Part shown: positions 35,389 through 43,957 of the stretch, in pieces
Layout of the letters: each line of letters begins with the position of its first letter
Position numbering within the stretch: the stretch's first letter is position 1
Assembly (NCBI GenBank): GCA_028871345.1
Contig: JAGWNK010000019.1
Location: forward strand, 1-64,000
Reading direction: 5' to 3'
Source of the DNA: Alphaproteobacteria bacterium
GTDB lineage: Bacteria; Pseudomonadota; Alphaproteobacteria; Micropepsales; Micropepsaceae
DNA length: 64,000 nucleotides
The notes under the pieces: generated by a model
Database searches by the model: none
What the model was told of the DNA's origin: nothing
The model's input: the letters and a program-made list of their open reading frames with translations, nothing else
Translations under genes and position numbers: made by a program

Positions 35389-35922
35389 ATGCGCCTGCCT
35401 TCGACGGTTCTGATCGGCGGTGGAGCCGTCGGCCTGCTCTTGTTGTCCAACGCGGCGCTCGCCTTGCATGATATGCGCCCACCCCTGCCTGAAGCGGCGC
35501 GCGCGGATCTTGTACTCATCGAGAAATCACAGCACCGTTTGACGCTCATTGCCAACGGGCACCGCTTACGAAGCTACATGGTCGCGCTGGGACGCGGCGG
35601 TCTGGCGCGCAAAGAGCGAGAAGGGGATGGACGTACCCCTGAAGGGCTTTATCGCATCGACCGTCAGCTTGCGCACAGCCGCTATCATCGCGCCTTGCAC
35701 ATCAATTACCCCTCCGTGGAAGACGCGGACGCTGCGCGAAGACGTCACGAGGCGCCGGGAGGCGCTGTCATGATCCATGGCATGCGCAACGGGCTGGGCT
35801 GGATCGGCCCTTGGCATCGCCTCATGGATTGGACAAACGGCTGTGTTGCCGTGACCGATGACGAAATCGATGAAATCGCGCGCGTCGCGCCAGAAGGTAC
35901 GCGCGTCGACATCCGGCATTAG
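35389..35922 (+). CDS. L,D-transpeptidase (YkuD) family protein
   Basis: This 177-residue exported or anchored protein has a hydrophobic N-terminus (VLIGGGAVGLLLLSNAALAL) and a YkuD domain: VLIEKSQHRLTLIANGHRLRSYMVALGRG, DGRTPEGLYRI, the histidine in MIHGMRN (His130) and the nucleophile cysteine in DWTNGCVAV (Cys152), where Ser/Thr-x-Gly-Cys is expected. It may crosslink peptidoglycan or attach proteins to it. A downstream ATG (35389) was preferred over the open frame from 35347 because it starts the signal-like segment. Confidence 0.88.
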   Translation: MRLPSTVLIGGGAVGLLLLSNAALALHDMRPPLPEAARADLVLIEKSQHRLTLIANGHRLRSYMVALGRGGLARKEREGDGRTPEGLYRIDRQLAHSRYHRALHINYPSVEDADAARRRHEAPGGAVMIHGMRNGLGWIGPWHRLMDWTNGCVAVTDDEIDEIARVAPEGTRVDIRH

Positions 35923-36094
35923 ATGCGCCGTGAACGGGTGCCGAACGATGTCCTGAACGTCTGCCGGGCGCCGGCTCCGGCACAGGATCTTTCCCGTGCG
36001 TCACTTCAAGGCCTGTTAACCACCTGCGGCCATTATCTGAAATGCAACTAAGGTGCGCCCTCGGAGCTCATGCTTTCCGGCGCTCAGCGCAGCC

Positions 36095-37432
36095 ATGGCG
36101 TGGAAGATCACCAACGTGCCTGATGATGCAAAAGCCGCCGCCCGCGAGGGTGCGCGGCGGGCGGGCGTTCCCGTCGGTGCCTGGGTGTCGGAGAGAATCC
36201 TGTCGCCTTCGAACGATGCGCACCTTGACCTCAACGATCATCTGGTCGGGCTGCTGAAACGGCTTTGCGAGATCGAAAAGCGCGACGTCGCGGAGGTCGA
36301 CGGCAATCTGCTGCGATCGCTGCAAGCCGAACTTGCCCGGGTCACGCCGGGTGTTCCGGATTGCGATGCGCCCGAACAACAGATGTCCGGCGCGCAGGAC
36401 GAATCGACTTCCGTCGTCGAATGGGATGATGGCGATCGCGTCGTACGCCCGCCTCCTCTCTGTGCCGTTGAAGAGGCATCGCTTGACGACGGATCCGGAT
36501 CCCCGGCCGAGAGCTGCGAGACGCCCGTTGCAGCCGTTCAGCCGCCCATCGATGTGGCGGAGGCGGGCGCCCAGGCCGCGTACGAACCTCTCCCGCCTTT
36601 CGTTCTTCCTCGCGTGGATAGCACCGGTCCGCGCGTGCGTGCGCCCTATCTTCTCGCGGCGCGGCAGGCTGCCGGTGCGGCGCAGCCTGCGGAGGCGGAG
36701 CGCTTCTCGTTTGTATTCGCTGACCGGCTACCTCGGGAGTGGCTGGAGAGGCGCAGAACAGTTCTTGCCGCCGTCGCCGTGCTTGTTCTGGTCGTGTGCG
36801 GCGGCGCAGCGTCATGGATGCTATCCGGCCGCGATTCCGCGGCCGAAGCCGTGCAGCCGGCGATGTCTCAGGCGCAGGTGATGCAGGCTCTGCACGATCT
36901 CGAGACGGCGCGGAATCCTGCCGCGCTCGCCGCTGCGGTGCCGCGGCTCGAGAAGGCGGCGGCCCAAGGCGAGCCGATCGCGCAGTTCCGCTTGGCGAAG
37001 CTCTACGCATCCGGCCGCGGCGTTGTCCGCGACGAGCCCAGGGCGGCCCGCCTTTACGCCCTCGCCGCCGAGGCGGGCAATCGCAGCGCCATGTACGATC
37101 TAGCCGTCGCACTGGTGGAAGGCCGGGGCCTGCGAGCAAACCCGGACGAGGCCGCGCGCTGGTTCTTGAAGGCTGCACAGCTGGGACTGGTGGACGCCCA
37201 GTTCAATCTGGCGGTCATGTATGAGCGCGGCATGGGCACGCCGCAGAGCGCGGTCGAGGCGTACCGCTGGTACGCGATTGCCGCGCAGTCGGGTGACCGG
37301 CAGGCCGCCAAGCGAGCTGCACTTCTCGACAACCAGCTTACGACCGACGAGCGGCAAGCCGCTCTTGCCGAAGTCAGAACGTTCAAGGTCCTGGCCTTGA
37401 ACGTCGCCGCCAATTTCGTCGGCCGGCCCTAG
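36095..37432 (+). CDS. PodJ-like SEL1-repeat membrane protein
   Basis: This 445-residue protein has three parts. Residues 1-36 (MAWKITNVPDDAKAAAREGARRAGVPVGAWVSERIL) resemble the N-terminal segment of alphaproteobacterial PodJ/SEL1 polarity proteins. An acidic, proline-rich middle of about 190 residues leads to one transmembrane helix (TVLAAVAVLVLVVCGGAASWML). The periplasmic C-terminus has at least three SEL1 repeats (AQFRLAKLYASGRGVVRDEPRAARLY and following). A role in cell polarity or envelope signalling is plausible by family. The ATG at 36095 is preferred over an upstream GTG. Confidence 0.8.
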   Translation: MAWKITNVPDDAKAAAREGARRAGVPVGAWVSERILSPSNDAHLDLNDHLVGLLKRLCEIEKRDVAEVDGNLLRSLQAELARVTPGVPDCDAPEQQMSGAQDESTSVVEWDDGDRVVRPPPLCAVEEASLDDGSGSPAESCETPVAAVQPPIDVAEAGAQAAYEPLPPFVLPRVDSTGPRVRAPYLLAARQAAGAAQPAEAERFSFVFADRLPREWLERRRTVLAAVAVLVLVVCGGAASWMLSGRDSAAEAVQPAMSQAQVMQALHDLETARNPAALAAAVPRLEKAAAQGEPIAQFRLAKLYASGRGVVRDEPRAARLYALAAEAGNRSAMYDLAVALVEGRGLRANPDEAARWFLKAAQLGLVDAQFNLAVMYERGMGTPQSAVEAYRWYAIAAQSGDRQAAKRAALLDNQLTTDERQAALAEVRTFKVLALNVAANFVGRP

Positions 37433-37450
37433 GAACTGCGGAACGCGGGG

Positions 37451-37852
37451 CTAATCCCGCCCCAGCTTGCCGTTGCCCCGGCGCGCCGTGAGCGCGGTTG
37501 GCAAGTCGCGATAGAAGCCTCGCGCGATGTCGCCGATCTTCCGGGCTCGCGCCTGTTCGGCCTCGTCACGGCTGGCGTACCACACGCCTTCGAACACGTA
37601 GCGCGCGGCGGGCGTGCCGGTGCGCGGATCTGTCTCGAAGATCTCGACGATCTCCTCCACCTGTTCCTGTGCGACATCGAGCGTGTGACGGAAGTGGGCG
37701 AGATGATCGCGCCGGTCGCGCCGCTCGGCTTCGATGCGGGCCCTGTTTTGGGCGTCGAAGCGCTTCAGCGACGCCAAGATCCGCGGCCAGAACCGGTAGA
37801 AAAGCAGCGCGGCGACGATGAAGGCGAAGGTGGTCCAGATGTTCCAGAACAT
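37451..37852 (-). CDS. Small membrane-anchored protein of unknown function
   Basis: This 133-residue protein has one N-terminal helix (IWTTFAFIVAALLFYRFWPRIL). A charged, probably coiled segment follows (RFDAQNRARIEAERRDRRDHLAHF, then VAQEQVEEIVEIFE), and then a compact C-terminal part (ARYVFEGVWYASRDEAEQARARKIGDIARGFY). I do not recognise a family. It lies 8 bp after zapE on the same strand, so it is probably cotranscribed. The frame is open far upstream through zapE, but only the ATG at 37852 follows the zapE stop. Confidence 0.7.
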   Translation of the reverse strand: MFWNIWTTFAFIVAALLFYRFWPRILASLKRFDAQNRARIEAERRDRRDHLAHFRHTLDVAQEQVEEIVEIFETDPRTGTPAARYVFEGVWYASRDEAEQARARKIGDIARGFYRDLPTALTARRGNGKLGRD

Positions 37853-37860
37853 GACGGCCG

Positions 37861-38913
37861 TCAGGATTGCGCCCGCGCAGTATAGGCGGGGCTGCGCATT
37901 TCGAGGAGGCGCGAGACCGTGCGCCTGAAGCTGTCGGTCCCGTCGCCGGACGGATAAAGGTGCTCGGGAGGCACCGCGGCCGAGCAGACAAGCGCCACGC
38001 GGGCATCGTACAGCGTGTCGATCAGCAGGGTCAGCCGCCGCGCCGGGTCGCGCGCGGCGGGCTTCAGCGCCGGAACGCCCTCCAGGAACACAATATCGAA
38101 GGCTTCGGCGATGGCCAGATAGTCCGCCGCCGCGAGCGGCTTTTCGCACAAATCGTGGAACGCGAAGCGGGCCGCCCGCCCCGCTGCGTGCGGCACCCGC
38201 AGCCGCCGGCCAAGCACCGTCAAGACGCGTTCGTCGGGAACACTGTCGCTGGTTTGCGCCTGCCAGGCGGCCTCGAACGCAGCGGCCGCATCGGGTCCCG
38301 TCAGATAGCCCTCCCCGTGATAGCCGCGGCGGTAATCGACCTCGCCGTTCACGCTCACGACCTCCATCCGCTGCTTGATCAGCGCGATGAAGGGCAGGAA
38401 GAGCTGGCGGTTGAGGCCGCCCTCATAGAGGTTGTCCGGCGCCACGTTGGAGGTGGCGACGATCACGCAGCCGCGCGCCAAGAACTGCTCGAACAGGCGC
38501 CCCAGGATCATGGCGTCCGCCACATCGGCGACCTGGAACTCGTCGAAGCACAACAGCCGCACATCGCGGATCGTCGCCCTGGCCACCACGGCGATCGGAT
38601 CGTGCGCGCCGCGCCGGGCGTGATGCAGCTTGGCATGGATATCCGCCATGAAGGCGTTGAAATGCACCCGCCGCTTGCCCGGCACCGCGGCGGCGGCGAA
38701 GAACATGTCCATCAGCATCGACTTGCCGCGCCCGACGTCGCCCCACAGATAGAGGCCGCGCGGCGCCGCCCGACCCAGTCCGAAGGGACCCGAAGGCCAT
38801 GCCGCGATCCGCTGTCCCACTTCGTCGAATTTGCGGGCGGCTTCCTCCTGCACCGGATCGGGCTTCAGGTCGCCGTTCGCCACGGCGGCGCGGAAATGTT
38901 CGAGGAATCGCAT
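37861..38913 (-). CDS. zapE: Cell division ATPase ZapE (AFG1 family)
   Basis: This 350-residue AAA-type ATPase has Walker A in LYLWGDVGRGKSMLMDMFF, FNAFMADIHAKLHHARR, Walker B in RLLCFDEFQVADVADAMILGRLFEQF, the sensor-like VIVATSNVAPDNLYEGGLNRQLFLPFI and FHDLCEKPLAAADYLAIAEAFDIVFLEGVP. ZapE destabilises FtsZ filaments late in division; mitochondrial AFG1/LACE1 relatives act in protein quality control. It follows the CoA lyase gene by 6 bp and precedes a small membrane-protein gene. Confidence 0.93.
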   Translation of the reverse strand: MRFLEHFRAAVANGDLKPDPVQEEAARKFDEVGQRIAAWPSGPFGLGRAAPRGLYLWGDVGRGKSMLMDMFFAAAAVPGKRRVHFNAFMADIHAKLHHARRGAHDPIAVVARATIRDVRLLCFDEFQVADVADAMILGRLFEQFLARGCVIVATSNVAPDNLYEGGLNRQLFLPFIALIKQRMEVVSVNGEVDYRRGYHGEGYLTGPDAAAAFEAAWQAQTSDSVPDERVLTVLGRRLRVPHAAGRAARFAFHDLCEKPLAAADYLAIAEAFDIVFLEGVPALKPAARDPARRLTLLIDTLYDARVALVCSAAVPPEHLYPSGDGTDSFRRTVSRLLEMRSPAYTARAQS

Positions 38914-38919
38914 GGCGGC

Positions 38920-39708
38920 TCAGTCGCGCTCCGCAATGGCGTCGGCCAGCGCCACGAGGCGGCGCGCCGCCTCCGCATGCAGGCGCTCGATCATGTGCCC
39001 GTCGAGCTGGATTGCGCCCTTGCCGGCATTCTCCGGGTGCTCGAAGGCGGCAATGATGCGCCGCGCCGCGGCGATTTCCTCGGCAGAGGGCGCGAAGATC
39101 GTATTGCAGGGTTCGATCTGCGCCGGATGGATCACGGTCTTGCCGTCGAAACCGAACGCCCGTCCCTGCCGGCATTCCCCGGCGAAGCCCTCGGCGTCGC
39201 CGAGATCGTTGAAGACGCCGTCGATGGCGGTGAGTCCATTGGCCCGCGCCGCCAGCACGCACAAGGACAGCGCCGCCAGCAGGTTCTGGCGTTCCGGCAA
39301 GCGGCAACCTGCGGTCTCCTTGACGAGATCGTTGGTGCCCATGACCAGGCATTGCAGGCGCCCGCCGGCGCTCGCGATGCCGCTGAGGTCGAGGATGGCG
39401 CGCGCCGTCTCCACCATCGCCCATACCGCCGCTTGGCTGGCGCCGTGCTGCAGCCTGTGTTCCAGCCGGTGCAGGTCGCGCGCCGAATTCACCTTGGGCA
39501 GGAGCACCGCGTCGGGCCCGGCTTCGGCAACCGCCAGGGCGTCGTGCTCGCCCCAGTCGCTGTCGAGCGCATTGATGCGCACAATGACCTCGCGCCGGCC
39601 GAAGGGCTTCGCCTTGAGCGCGGCGCACACCTGGGCGCGCGCCTTTTCCAGCGCCCGGGCGTTGGAGCCCGGCATGTACAGAACGGAGCGGCGCGGTCTG
39701 GGCAGCAT
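38920..39708 (-). CDS. HpcH/HpaI-type CoA ester lyase, apparently shortened
   Basis: This 262-residue member of the CitE-like family (citryl-, malyl- or methylmalyl-CoA lyases or thioesterases) starts RRSVLYMPGSNARALEKA and has VIRVNALD-type, DAVLLPKVNSARDL, MVETARAIL (metal glutamate), CLVMGTNDLVKET and KTVIHPAQIEP motifs. Between ALEKAR and AQVCAALKAKPFGRREV the usual strand ending in LEDAV, about 25 residues, is missing with the frame kept. That segment lies at the active-site end of the barrel, so activity is doubtful. The protein is shorter than the usual 280-300 residues. It sits between asd and zapE. Confidence 0.82.
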   Translation of the reverse strand: MLPRPRRSVLYMPGSNARALEKARAQVCAALKAKPFGRREVIVRINALDSDWGEHDALAVAEAGPDAVLLPKVNSARDLHRLEHRLQHGASQAAVWAMVETARAILDLSGIASAGGRLQCLVMGTNDLVKETAGCRLPERQNLLAALSLCVLAARANGLTAIDGVFNDLGDAEGFAGECRQGRAFGFDGKTVIHPAQIEPCNTIFAPSAEEIAAARRIIAAFEHPENAGKGAIQLDGHMIERLHAEAARRLVALADAIAERD

Positions 39709-39764
39709 GGTGCAGACCTAGCCCAACGCGGCCCGCGCGCCAAGGCAGGCGCTGCGCCGCCCGG

Positions 39765-40784
39765 TCACGCCGGCTTCAGGATTCCGCGGTTCACCAGGCA
39801 CTCGGCGATCTGCACCGCATTGAGCGCCGCGCCCTTGCGAAGGTTGTCGGAGACCACCCATAGGGACAGGCCGTGCTCCACGGTCGGGTCCTTGCGGATG
39901 CGGCTGATATAGGTGGCGTCCTCGCCCGCGCATTCGATCGGTGTCACATAACCGCCGTCCTCGCGCTTGTCGACGACCAGGCAACCGGGCGCCTCGCGCA
40001 GCACGGCGCGGGCGCGCTCCGCCGTGATCGGCTTCTCGAATTCCACGGTGACGGCTTCCGAATGGCCGATGAACACCGGCACGCGCACGCAGGTGGCCGT
40101 CACCTGAATGTCCGGGTCGAGGATCTTCTGCACCTCGACCATCATCTTCCATTCCTCCTTGGTGTAGCCCGAATCCAGGAACACGTCGATGTGCGGGATG
40201 ACGTTGAAGGCGATCTGCTTGGTGAACTTGACCACGTCGATGGGATCGGTGACGAAAACGGCGCGAGTCTGACGGAACAGTTCATCCATGGCGTCCTTGC
40301 CGGCACCCGACACGGATTGATAGGTCGCCACCACGACGCGCTTGATCGTGGCCTCGTCGTGCAGCGGTTTCAGGGCCACCACGAGTTGCGCCGTCGAGCA
40401 GTTGGGATTGGCGATGATTCCCTTCTTGATCGTGTCGAGCGCCGCGGCGTTCACTTCCGGCACCACGAGCGGCACCTCGCGATCCATGCGCCAGGTCGAG
40501 GAGTTATCGATGACGATCGCGCCCTGCGCGGCGATCCTGGGGGCCCATTCCTTGGACACCTTGCCGCCGGCGCTCATCAGCACCACGTCGGTGTCGCGGA
40601 AATCGTAATAATCGAGCGCTTTGACCTTCAGCGTGCCCTCGCCGAACGACACATCGGTGCCCACCGACCTCGTGGAGGCGAGCGCCACGACCTCGCGGGC
40701 CGGAAACTGGCGTTCGGCCAGCACCCCCAGCATTTCGCGGCCGACATTTCCGGTGGCGCCGACGACGGCGACTTTGAACGACAT
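39765..40784 (-). CDS. asd: Aspartate-semialdehyde dehydrogenase
   Basis: This 339-residue enzyme makes aspartate semialdehyde for lysine, threonine, methionine and diaminopimelate. It shows the NADP site VAVVGATGNVGREMLGVLAERQFP, ASTRSVG, LMSAGGKVSKEWAPRIAAQGAIVIDNSSTWR, the catalytic cysteine in IIANPNCSTAQLVVAL and ATYQSVSGAGKDAM. VFIGHSEAVTVEFEK carries the catalytic histidine. Together with lysA and metX in this window it covers several aspartate-family steps, though the genes are not in one operon. Confidence 0.96.
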   Translation of the reverse strand: MSFKVAVVGATGNVGREMLGVLAERQFPAREVVALASTRSVGTDVSFGEGTLKVKALDYYDFRDTDVVLMSAGGKVSKEWAPRIAAQGAIVIDNSSTWRMDREVPLVVPEVNAAALDTIKKGIIANPNCSTAQLVVALKPLHDEATIKRVVVATYQSVSGAGKDAMDELFRQTRAVFVTDPIDVVKFTKQIAFNVIPHIDVFLDSGYTKEEWKMMVEVQKILDPDIQVTATCVRVPVFIGHSEAVTVEFEKPITAERARAVLREAPGCLVVDKREDGGYVTPIECAGEDATYISRIRKDPTVEHGLSLWVVSDNLRKGAALNAVQIAECLVNRGILKPA

Positions 40785-40847
40785 CGTGTACCCTCGCTTG
40801 AGGCGGCAGCAATACAGGACATGGGGAGGACAGGAAAGCCCGGGTCG

Positions 40848-41141
40848 CTATTCGTCCGCGCGCCAGCGCAGTTGGATTTCGGCGGCGTCCTTGCGGATGG
40901 TGCCGGACACGATGGGGTAGCCGGGCTCGTTCGACAGCCGGTCCTCGAACACGTCCAGCTTGCCGTTCCTGACCCCGAGCCAGCGGCCCAAGGCGTCGCC
41001 GAGGAGCTCCTTCTGCCGCCACGGGTCGGGGTTCGGCGCCTGCTCGGCGCGCGCGATCGAAGATGGCGGGCTCGGAGATGTTTCTCGTGCCTCCGCCGCG
41101 ATCGCGACAAGAACAAGCGCGGCTGCCAGAGCGATGCGCAT
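40848..41141 (-). CDS. Small exported protein of unknown function
   Basis: This 97-residue protein has a short signal peptide (MRIALAAALVLVAIAAEA) and a mature part of about 80 residues: a Ser/Pro-rich start, then WRQKELLGDALGRWLGVRNGKLDVFEDRLS and a beta-like tail ending EIQLRWRADE. I do not recognise the family. It lies 63 bp upstream of asd on the same strand and is divergent from another exported protein gene at 41267. Confidence 0.6.
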   Translation of the reverse strand: MRIALAAALVLVAIAAEARETSPSPPSSIARAEQAPNPDPWRQKELLGDALGRWLGVRNGKLDVFEDRLSNEPGYPIVSGTIRKDAAEIQLRWRADE

Positions 41142-41266
41142 GTTGATGATAGTACGCGGTCTATCTGAACGGTTGGTTGAGATTTTTTTAATTCTGACGT
41201 CTCGTTGGATTCGCGCGGCGCAGAGAGTCGATGTTAAGGTCGTCTCGAAGCTGGACGGGTTTCTCT

Positions 41267-41914
41267 ATGACAATCAAGAACACAGCCATGATGGCGGGCG
41301 CGTGCGTGCTCGCGTTCGGCTTGGTGGCGGGGCAGGCGGAAGCGCGCAAGGTCCTCAAATGCGCCGGACCGGAAGAAGTCACGGCGATGCAGGCTGCTGC
41401 GGTGCAGCAGGAATTGATGGATGCCGCCCTGACCTGCGGTGACGATGCACGGGTCGCCTACAACGCATTTCAGACAAGCTTTGGCCCGGAACTGCGCCGG
41501 TCCGATTCCACGATGTTGCGCATGTTCAAGCGCGTGCTCGGTTCCTCGCGCGGCGACAAGGCCTACAACCTCTTCAAGACCGAACTTGCGGCCAAGGCGG
41601 AGCTTCGCCGCGTTCACGGCAATGCCGACTTTTGCAGTGAAGCCAAGCTCGTCGCCGCGGCGGCCCTGGCGCCGGACAAGCCGGCGTTGAGCGATTTCGT
41701 CAGCGGCATTCCGGTCGCCGATATCTCAGGCGGCGGCGTGGACCGTTGCGATGTCCAGGTCCAGGTGACGCTGCGCGGAGCGATGGCAGCCCCCTCGATC
41801 GTCCCGACACCCAATCCGCTGCGCGACGGGGCGCTGTCCGATCCGCCGCCGGTCCCGAACGCCGTTCAACTGGCTGCGCCGGTGCCGACGCCACCGCAGT
41901 CGGCGCAGCAATAA
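41267..41914 (+). CDS. Exported protein of unknown function
   Basis: This 215-residue protein has a signal peptide (cleavage near GQAEA), then a helical domain with four cysteines at LKCAGPEE, LTCGDDA, DFCSEAK and DRCDVQ and the segments AYNAFQTSFGPELRR and KRVLGSSRGDKAYNLFKTELAAKAEL. A proline-rich tail of about 50 residues ends TPPQSAQQ. Two disulphides are plausible. I cannot name a family. The ATG at 41267 directly begins the signal sequence. A strong bidirectional terminator separates it from the convergent ompA gene. Confidence 0.72.
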   Translation: MTIKNTAMMAGACVLAFGLVAGQAEARKVLKCAGPEEVTAMQAAAVQQELMDAALTCGDDARVAYNAFQTSFGPELRRSDSTMLRMFKRVLGSSRGDKAYNLFKTELAAKAELRRVHGNADFCSEAKLVAAAALAPDKPALSDFVSGIPVADISGGGVDRCDVQVQVTLRGAMAAPSIVPTPNPLRDGALSDPPPVPNAVQLAAPVPTPPQSAQQ

Positions 41915-41956
41915 GGACGCTTGCCGCGGGCGGGCGCAACAGGCCCCACTAACGAA

Positions 41957-41990
41957 AAGGGCGGACCGTGAGGTCCGCCCTTCCGTTTTT
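41957..41990. terminator. Bidirectional intrinsic terminator
   Basis: An 11-bp stem (AAGGGCGGACC and complement, loop GTGA) is followed on the plus strand by CCGTTTTT and on the minus strand by TTCGTT. It ends transcription of the exported-protein gene on one side and ompA on the other. Confidence 0.88.
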
Positions 41991-42005
41991 CAGCTCTGAG
42001 GAGCC

Positions 42006-43094
42006 TTAGCTGCCCAAATCGATGACCGCGCGGCGGTTCTGAGGCTCACGCACGCCCGGGCCCGTCGGAACGAGCAGATCGTGGAAGCCCTTGCCTTCGA
42101 TGGCGATGGACGAGCCGTCCATGCCTTCGCGGACCATCTCGTCCTTCACGGACTGCGCACGGGCCACCGACAACCTCATGTTGTACTTGTCGGAGCCGAC
42201 CGTGTCCGTGTGACCGGTGACCTGTACCTTGACGAAGCCGTTGGCCTTCGCGGTCTTCACCGCTTCCTGGACCACAGCCTGCGCGGCTTCCGTCAGGTTC
42301 GACTTATTGAAGTCGAAGAAGACGATGTACGTCTTCACCGGCGGAGGCGGCGGCGGGGGCGGCGGAGGAGGCGGCGGAGGAGGCGGCGGCGGAGGCGGCG
42401 GAGGCGGCGGCGACAGATAGAACCGCACGTTGAACATGATCGCCTGCTCGTTCAGGTCGCCCACGCTCACGGTTCCACCGCCACTCGTCACGACCGTGTT
42501 GAACACGCCAGGCGTCACCGTCTGATAGGCCGGCAGCGCTTCTTTCTGAGTGCCGAAGAACTCGCGATAGCGGTAGTCGACGCCGATTGTCGCGGAGTCG
42601 CTGATCCAGTAGTTGACGCCGACAATACCTTGCGCCGCGAAGCGGATCTCGCTGTCGTCGAAATAGGTCGTGCCACCGTACGCGATCTTGAGATCCGTCG
42701 CGGCTGCGCCGATGCCGCCGCCGAACGTCAAATCCCAGCGGTCGCTGAGCGGATGGTCGAACATGAAGTTTACGAAGTCCGACTTGACCGCGGCATGGCC
42801 GGTGAACGCCAGATCACCGCCCTTGATGTCATGGCTGTCGTAACCGACCTCGTTCTCCAAACGGAAGCCGCTATCCCAGCGGTATCCGAACGAGCCGATG
42901 AACAGCGCCGTGTCGCTGGTCTTGGTCTTGTAGTCCGTGGTCGCCGACGGCAGAACGACGTGTTGCTTGAAGTCGCTCATCATGTCCCAGCCGACGCCGA
43001 GACCGATGTACCAGCCGGTCGTATCACTAGCCGCTGCCGGTACCGACAGGGCCAGTACCGCAACGCTCGCCAAAGCGATTGAACGAAGTTTCAT
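42006..43094 (-). CDS. OmpA family outer-membrane protein
   Basis: This 362-residue protein has a signal peptide (MKLRSIALASVAVLALSVPAAA), an N-terminal eight-stranded barrel (GWYIGLGVGWDMMSDF onwards, ending NVRFYLS), a polyproline linker of about 24 residues, and a C-terminal OmpA domain. That domain, IVFFDFNKSNLTEAAQAVVQEAVKTAK followed by VTGHTDTVGSDKYNMRLSVARAQSV, binds peptidoglycan through its conserved Asp and Arg (EPQNRRAVIDL). The ATG at 43094 starts the signal peptide and follows GAGGGTGGAAA. Monocistronic, ended by the bidirectional terminator. Confidence 0.92.
   Translation of the reverse strand: MKLRSIALASVAVLALSVPAAASDTTGWYIGLGVGWDMMSDFKQHVVLPSATTDYKTKTSDTALFIGSFGYRWDSGFRLENEVGYDSHDIKGGDLAFTGHAAVKSDFVNFMFDHPLSDRWDLTFGGGIGAAATDLKIAYGGTTYFDDSEIRFAAQGIVGVNYWISDSATIGVDYRYREFFGTQKEALPAYQTVTPGVFNTVVTSGGGTVSVGDLNEQAIMFNVRFYLSPPPPPPPPPPPPPPPPPPPPPPPPVKTYIVFFDFNKSNLTEAAQAVVQEAVKTAKANGFVKVQVTGHTDTVGSDKYNMRLSVARAQSVKDEMVREGMDGSSIAIEGKGFHDLLVPTGPGVREPQNRRAVIDLGS
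42339..42410 (-). repeat. Polyproline-coding simple repeat in ompA
   Basis: A run of 24 consecutive proline codons (mostly CCG and CCT) forms the linker between barrel and peptidoglycan-binding domain. Such GGN/CCN runs are prone to length change by slippage. Confidence 0.9.
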
Positions 43095-43279
43095 TTTCCA
43101 CCCTCGCATCAGAATAAACCGACGGGTAAGGCTTCCCCCACCACAACGTCAGGCATCAAGTGCATGCGGCGGTATAATGGCTAATGTGAACAGTGCTTGT
43201 CTATCCGCAGAGGTAGTTCAACGGTGTCTTACACGGATTTGGATAAGGTCTGTGACCGGGCTGCAACAGCATTGATAAA

Positions 43280-43957
43280 TCAACAAAAATCAGTGGCGTG
43301 CGTCTTCAATAAGAATGAGTAGCGGCCAGGCAGGAGTCTCAGAGACTCTGCGTGTTTTTGTTCCAGGTTATGCAGCAGCTCGACGCGCGGGGCGACATGG
43401 AACAGGCCAAGCCAGGCCATCAAGACGGCACGGCCGACCCGGCCCAGGCCATCGAGGTCGCCGAAATCGACGACATGGATTTGGCCGGCCGGTGACAGCG
43501 CCGCTGACGCAGCGTTAAGCGCCTGCTTCCAATCGGGAATCATCGACAGGCTGTAGGAGAAAATACAGGCGTCGAAGGGCGCCGTCTGGCCGAACATCGC
43601 CGGCGACAGGTTCTCCGCATAGCCATGGGCCAGTGTCACGCGGCCGTCGAGTTTTGCGCGGTGCAGCGTCTCCGCGGCGCTCTTCAACATCTCCTGCGAG
43701 GCATCGAGGCCGAACAGACGGGCATCGGGATATTGCGCCGCGATGCGCACCAGATTGCGGGCCGTGCCGCAGCCGATCTCCACCACCCGGGCCGCAGGGG
43801 GTAGGTCGAGTTCCCGGATCAGCCTGTCGCGCCCGAAGAGGTAATATTTACGAGTAAGATCATAGATATAGCGCTGGTGCCGGTAGATCCGGTCCATCAG
43901 CGCCGCATGGTCGGCATCAGTGGAGCGGGCGGCGGGCGTAGACGTGGAAGCCTCCAT
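43280..43957 (-). CDS. btaB: Betaine lipid N-methyltransferase BtaB
   Basis: This 225-residue SAM methyltransferase converts diacylglycerylhomoserine to the betaine lipid DGTS by three N-methylations. It has RIYRHQRYIYDLTRKYYLFGRDRLIREL, typical of BtaB, followed by the SAM motif VVEIGCGTARNLVRIA, ARLFGLDASQEML and FDACIFSYSLSMIPDW. The start lies inside the 3' end of btaA (41-bp overlap in another frame), supporting joint expression. The pair allows phospholipid replacement under phosphate limitation. Confidence 0.9.
   Translation of the reverse strand: MEASTSTPAARSTDADHAALMDRIYRHQRYIYDLTRKYYLFGRDRLIRELDLPPAARVVEIGCGTARNLVRIAAQYPDARLFGLDASQEMLKSAAETLHRAKLDGRVTLAHGYAENLSPAMFGQTAPFDACIFSYSLSMIPDWKQALNAASAALSPAGQIHVVDFGDLDGLGRVGRAVLMAWLGLFHVAPRVELLHNLEQKHAESLRLLPGRYSFLLKTHATDFC

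Noticed and set aside
36001-36060. TTAACC half-site before the PodJ/SEL1 gene as CtrA operator
   Set aside because: A single half-site is expected often by chance.
42217-42420. Polyglycine open frame on the plus strand
   Set aside because: It is the reverse strand of the proline codon run in ompA.
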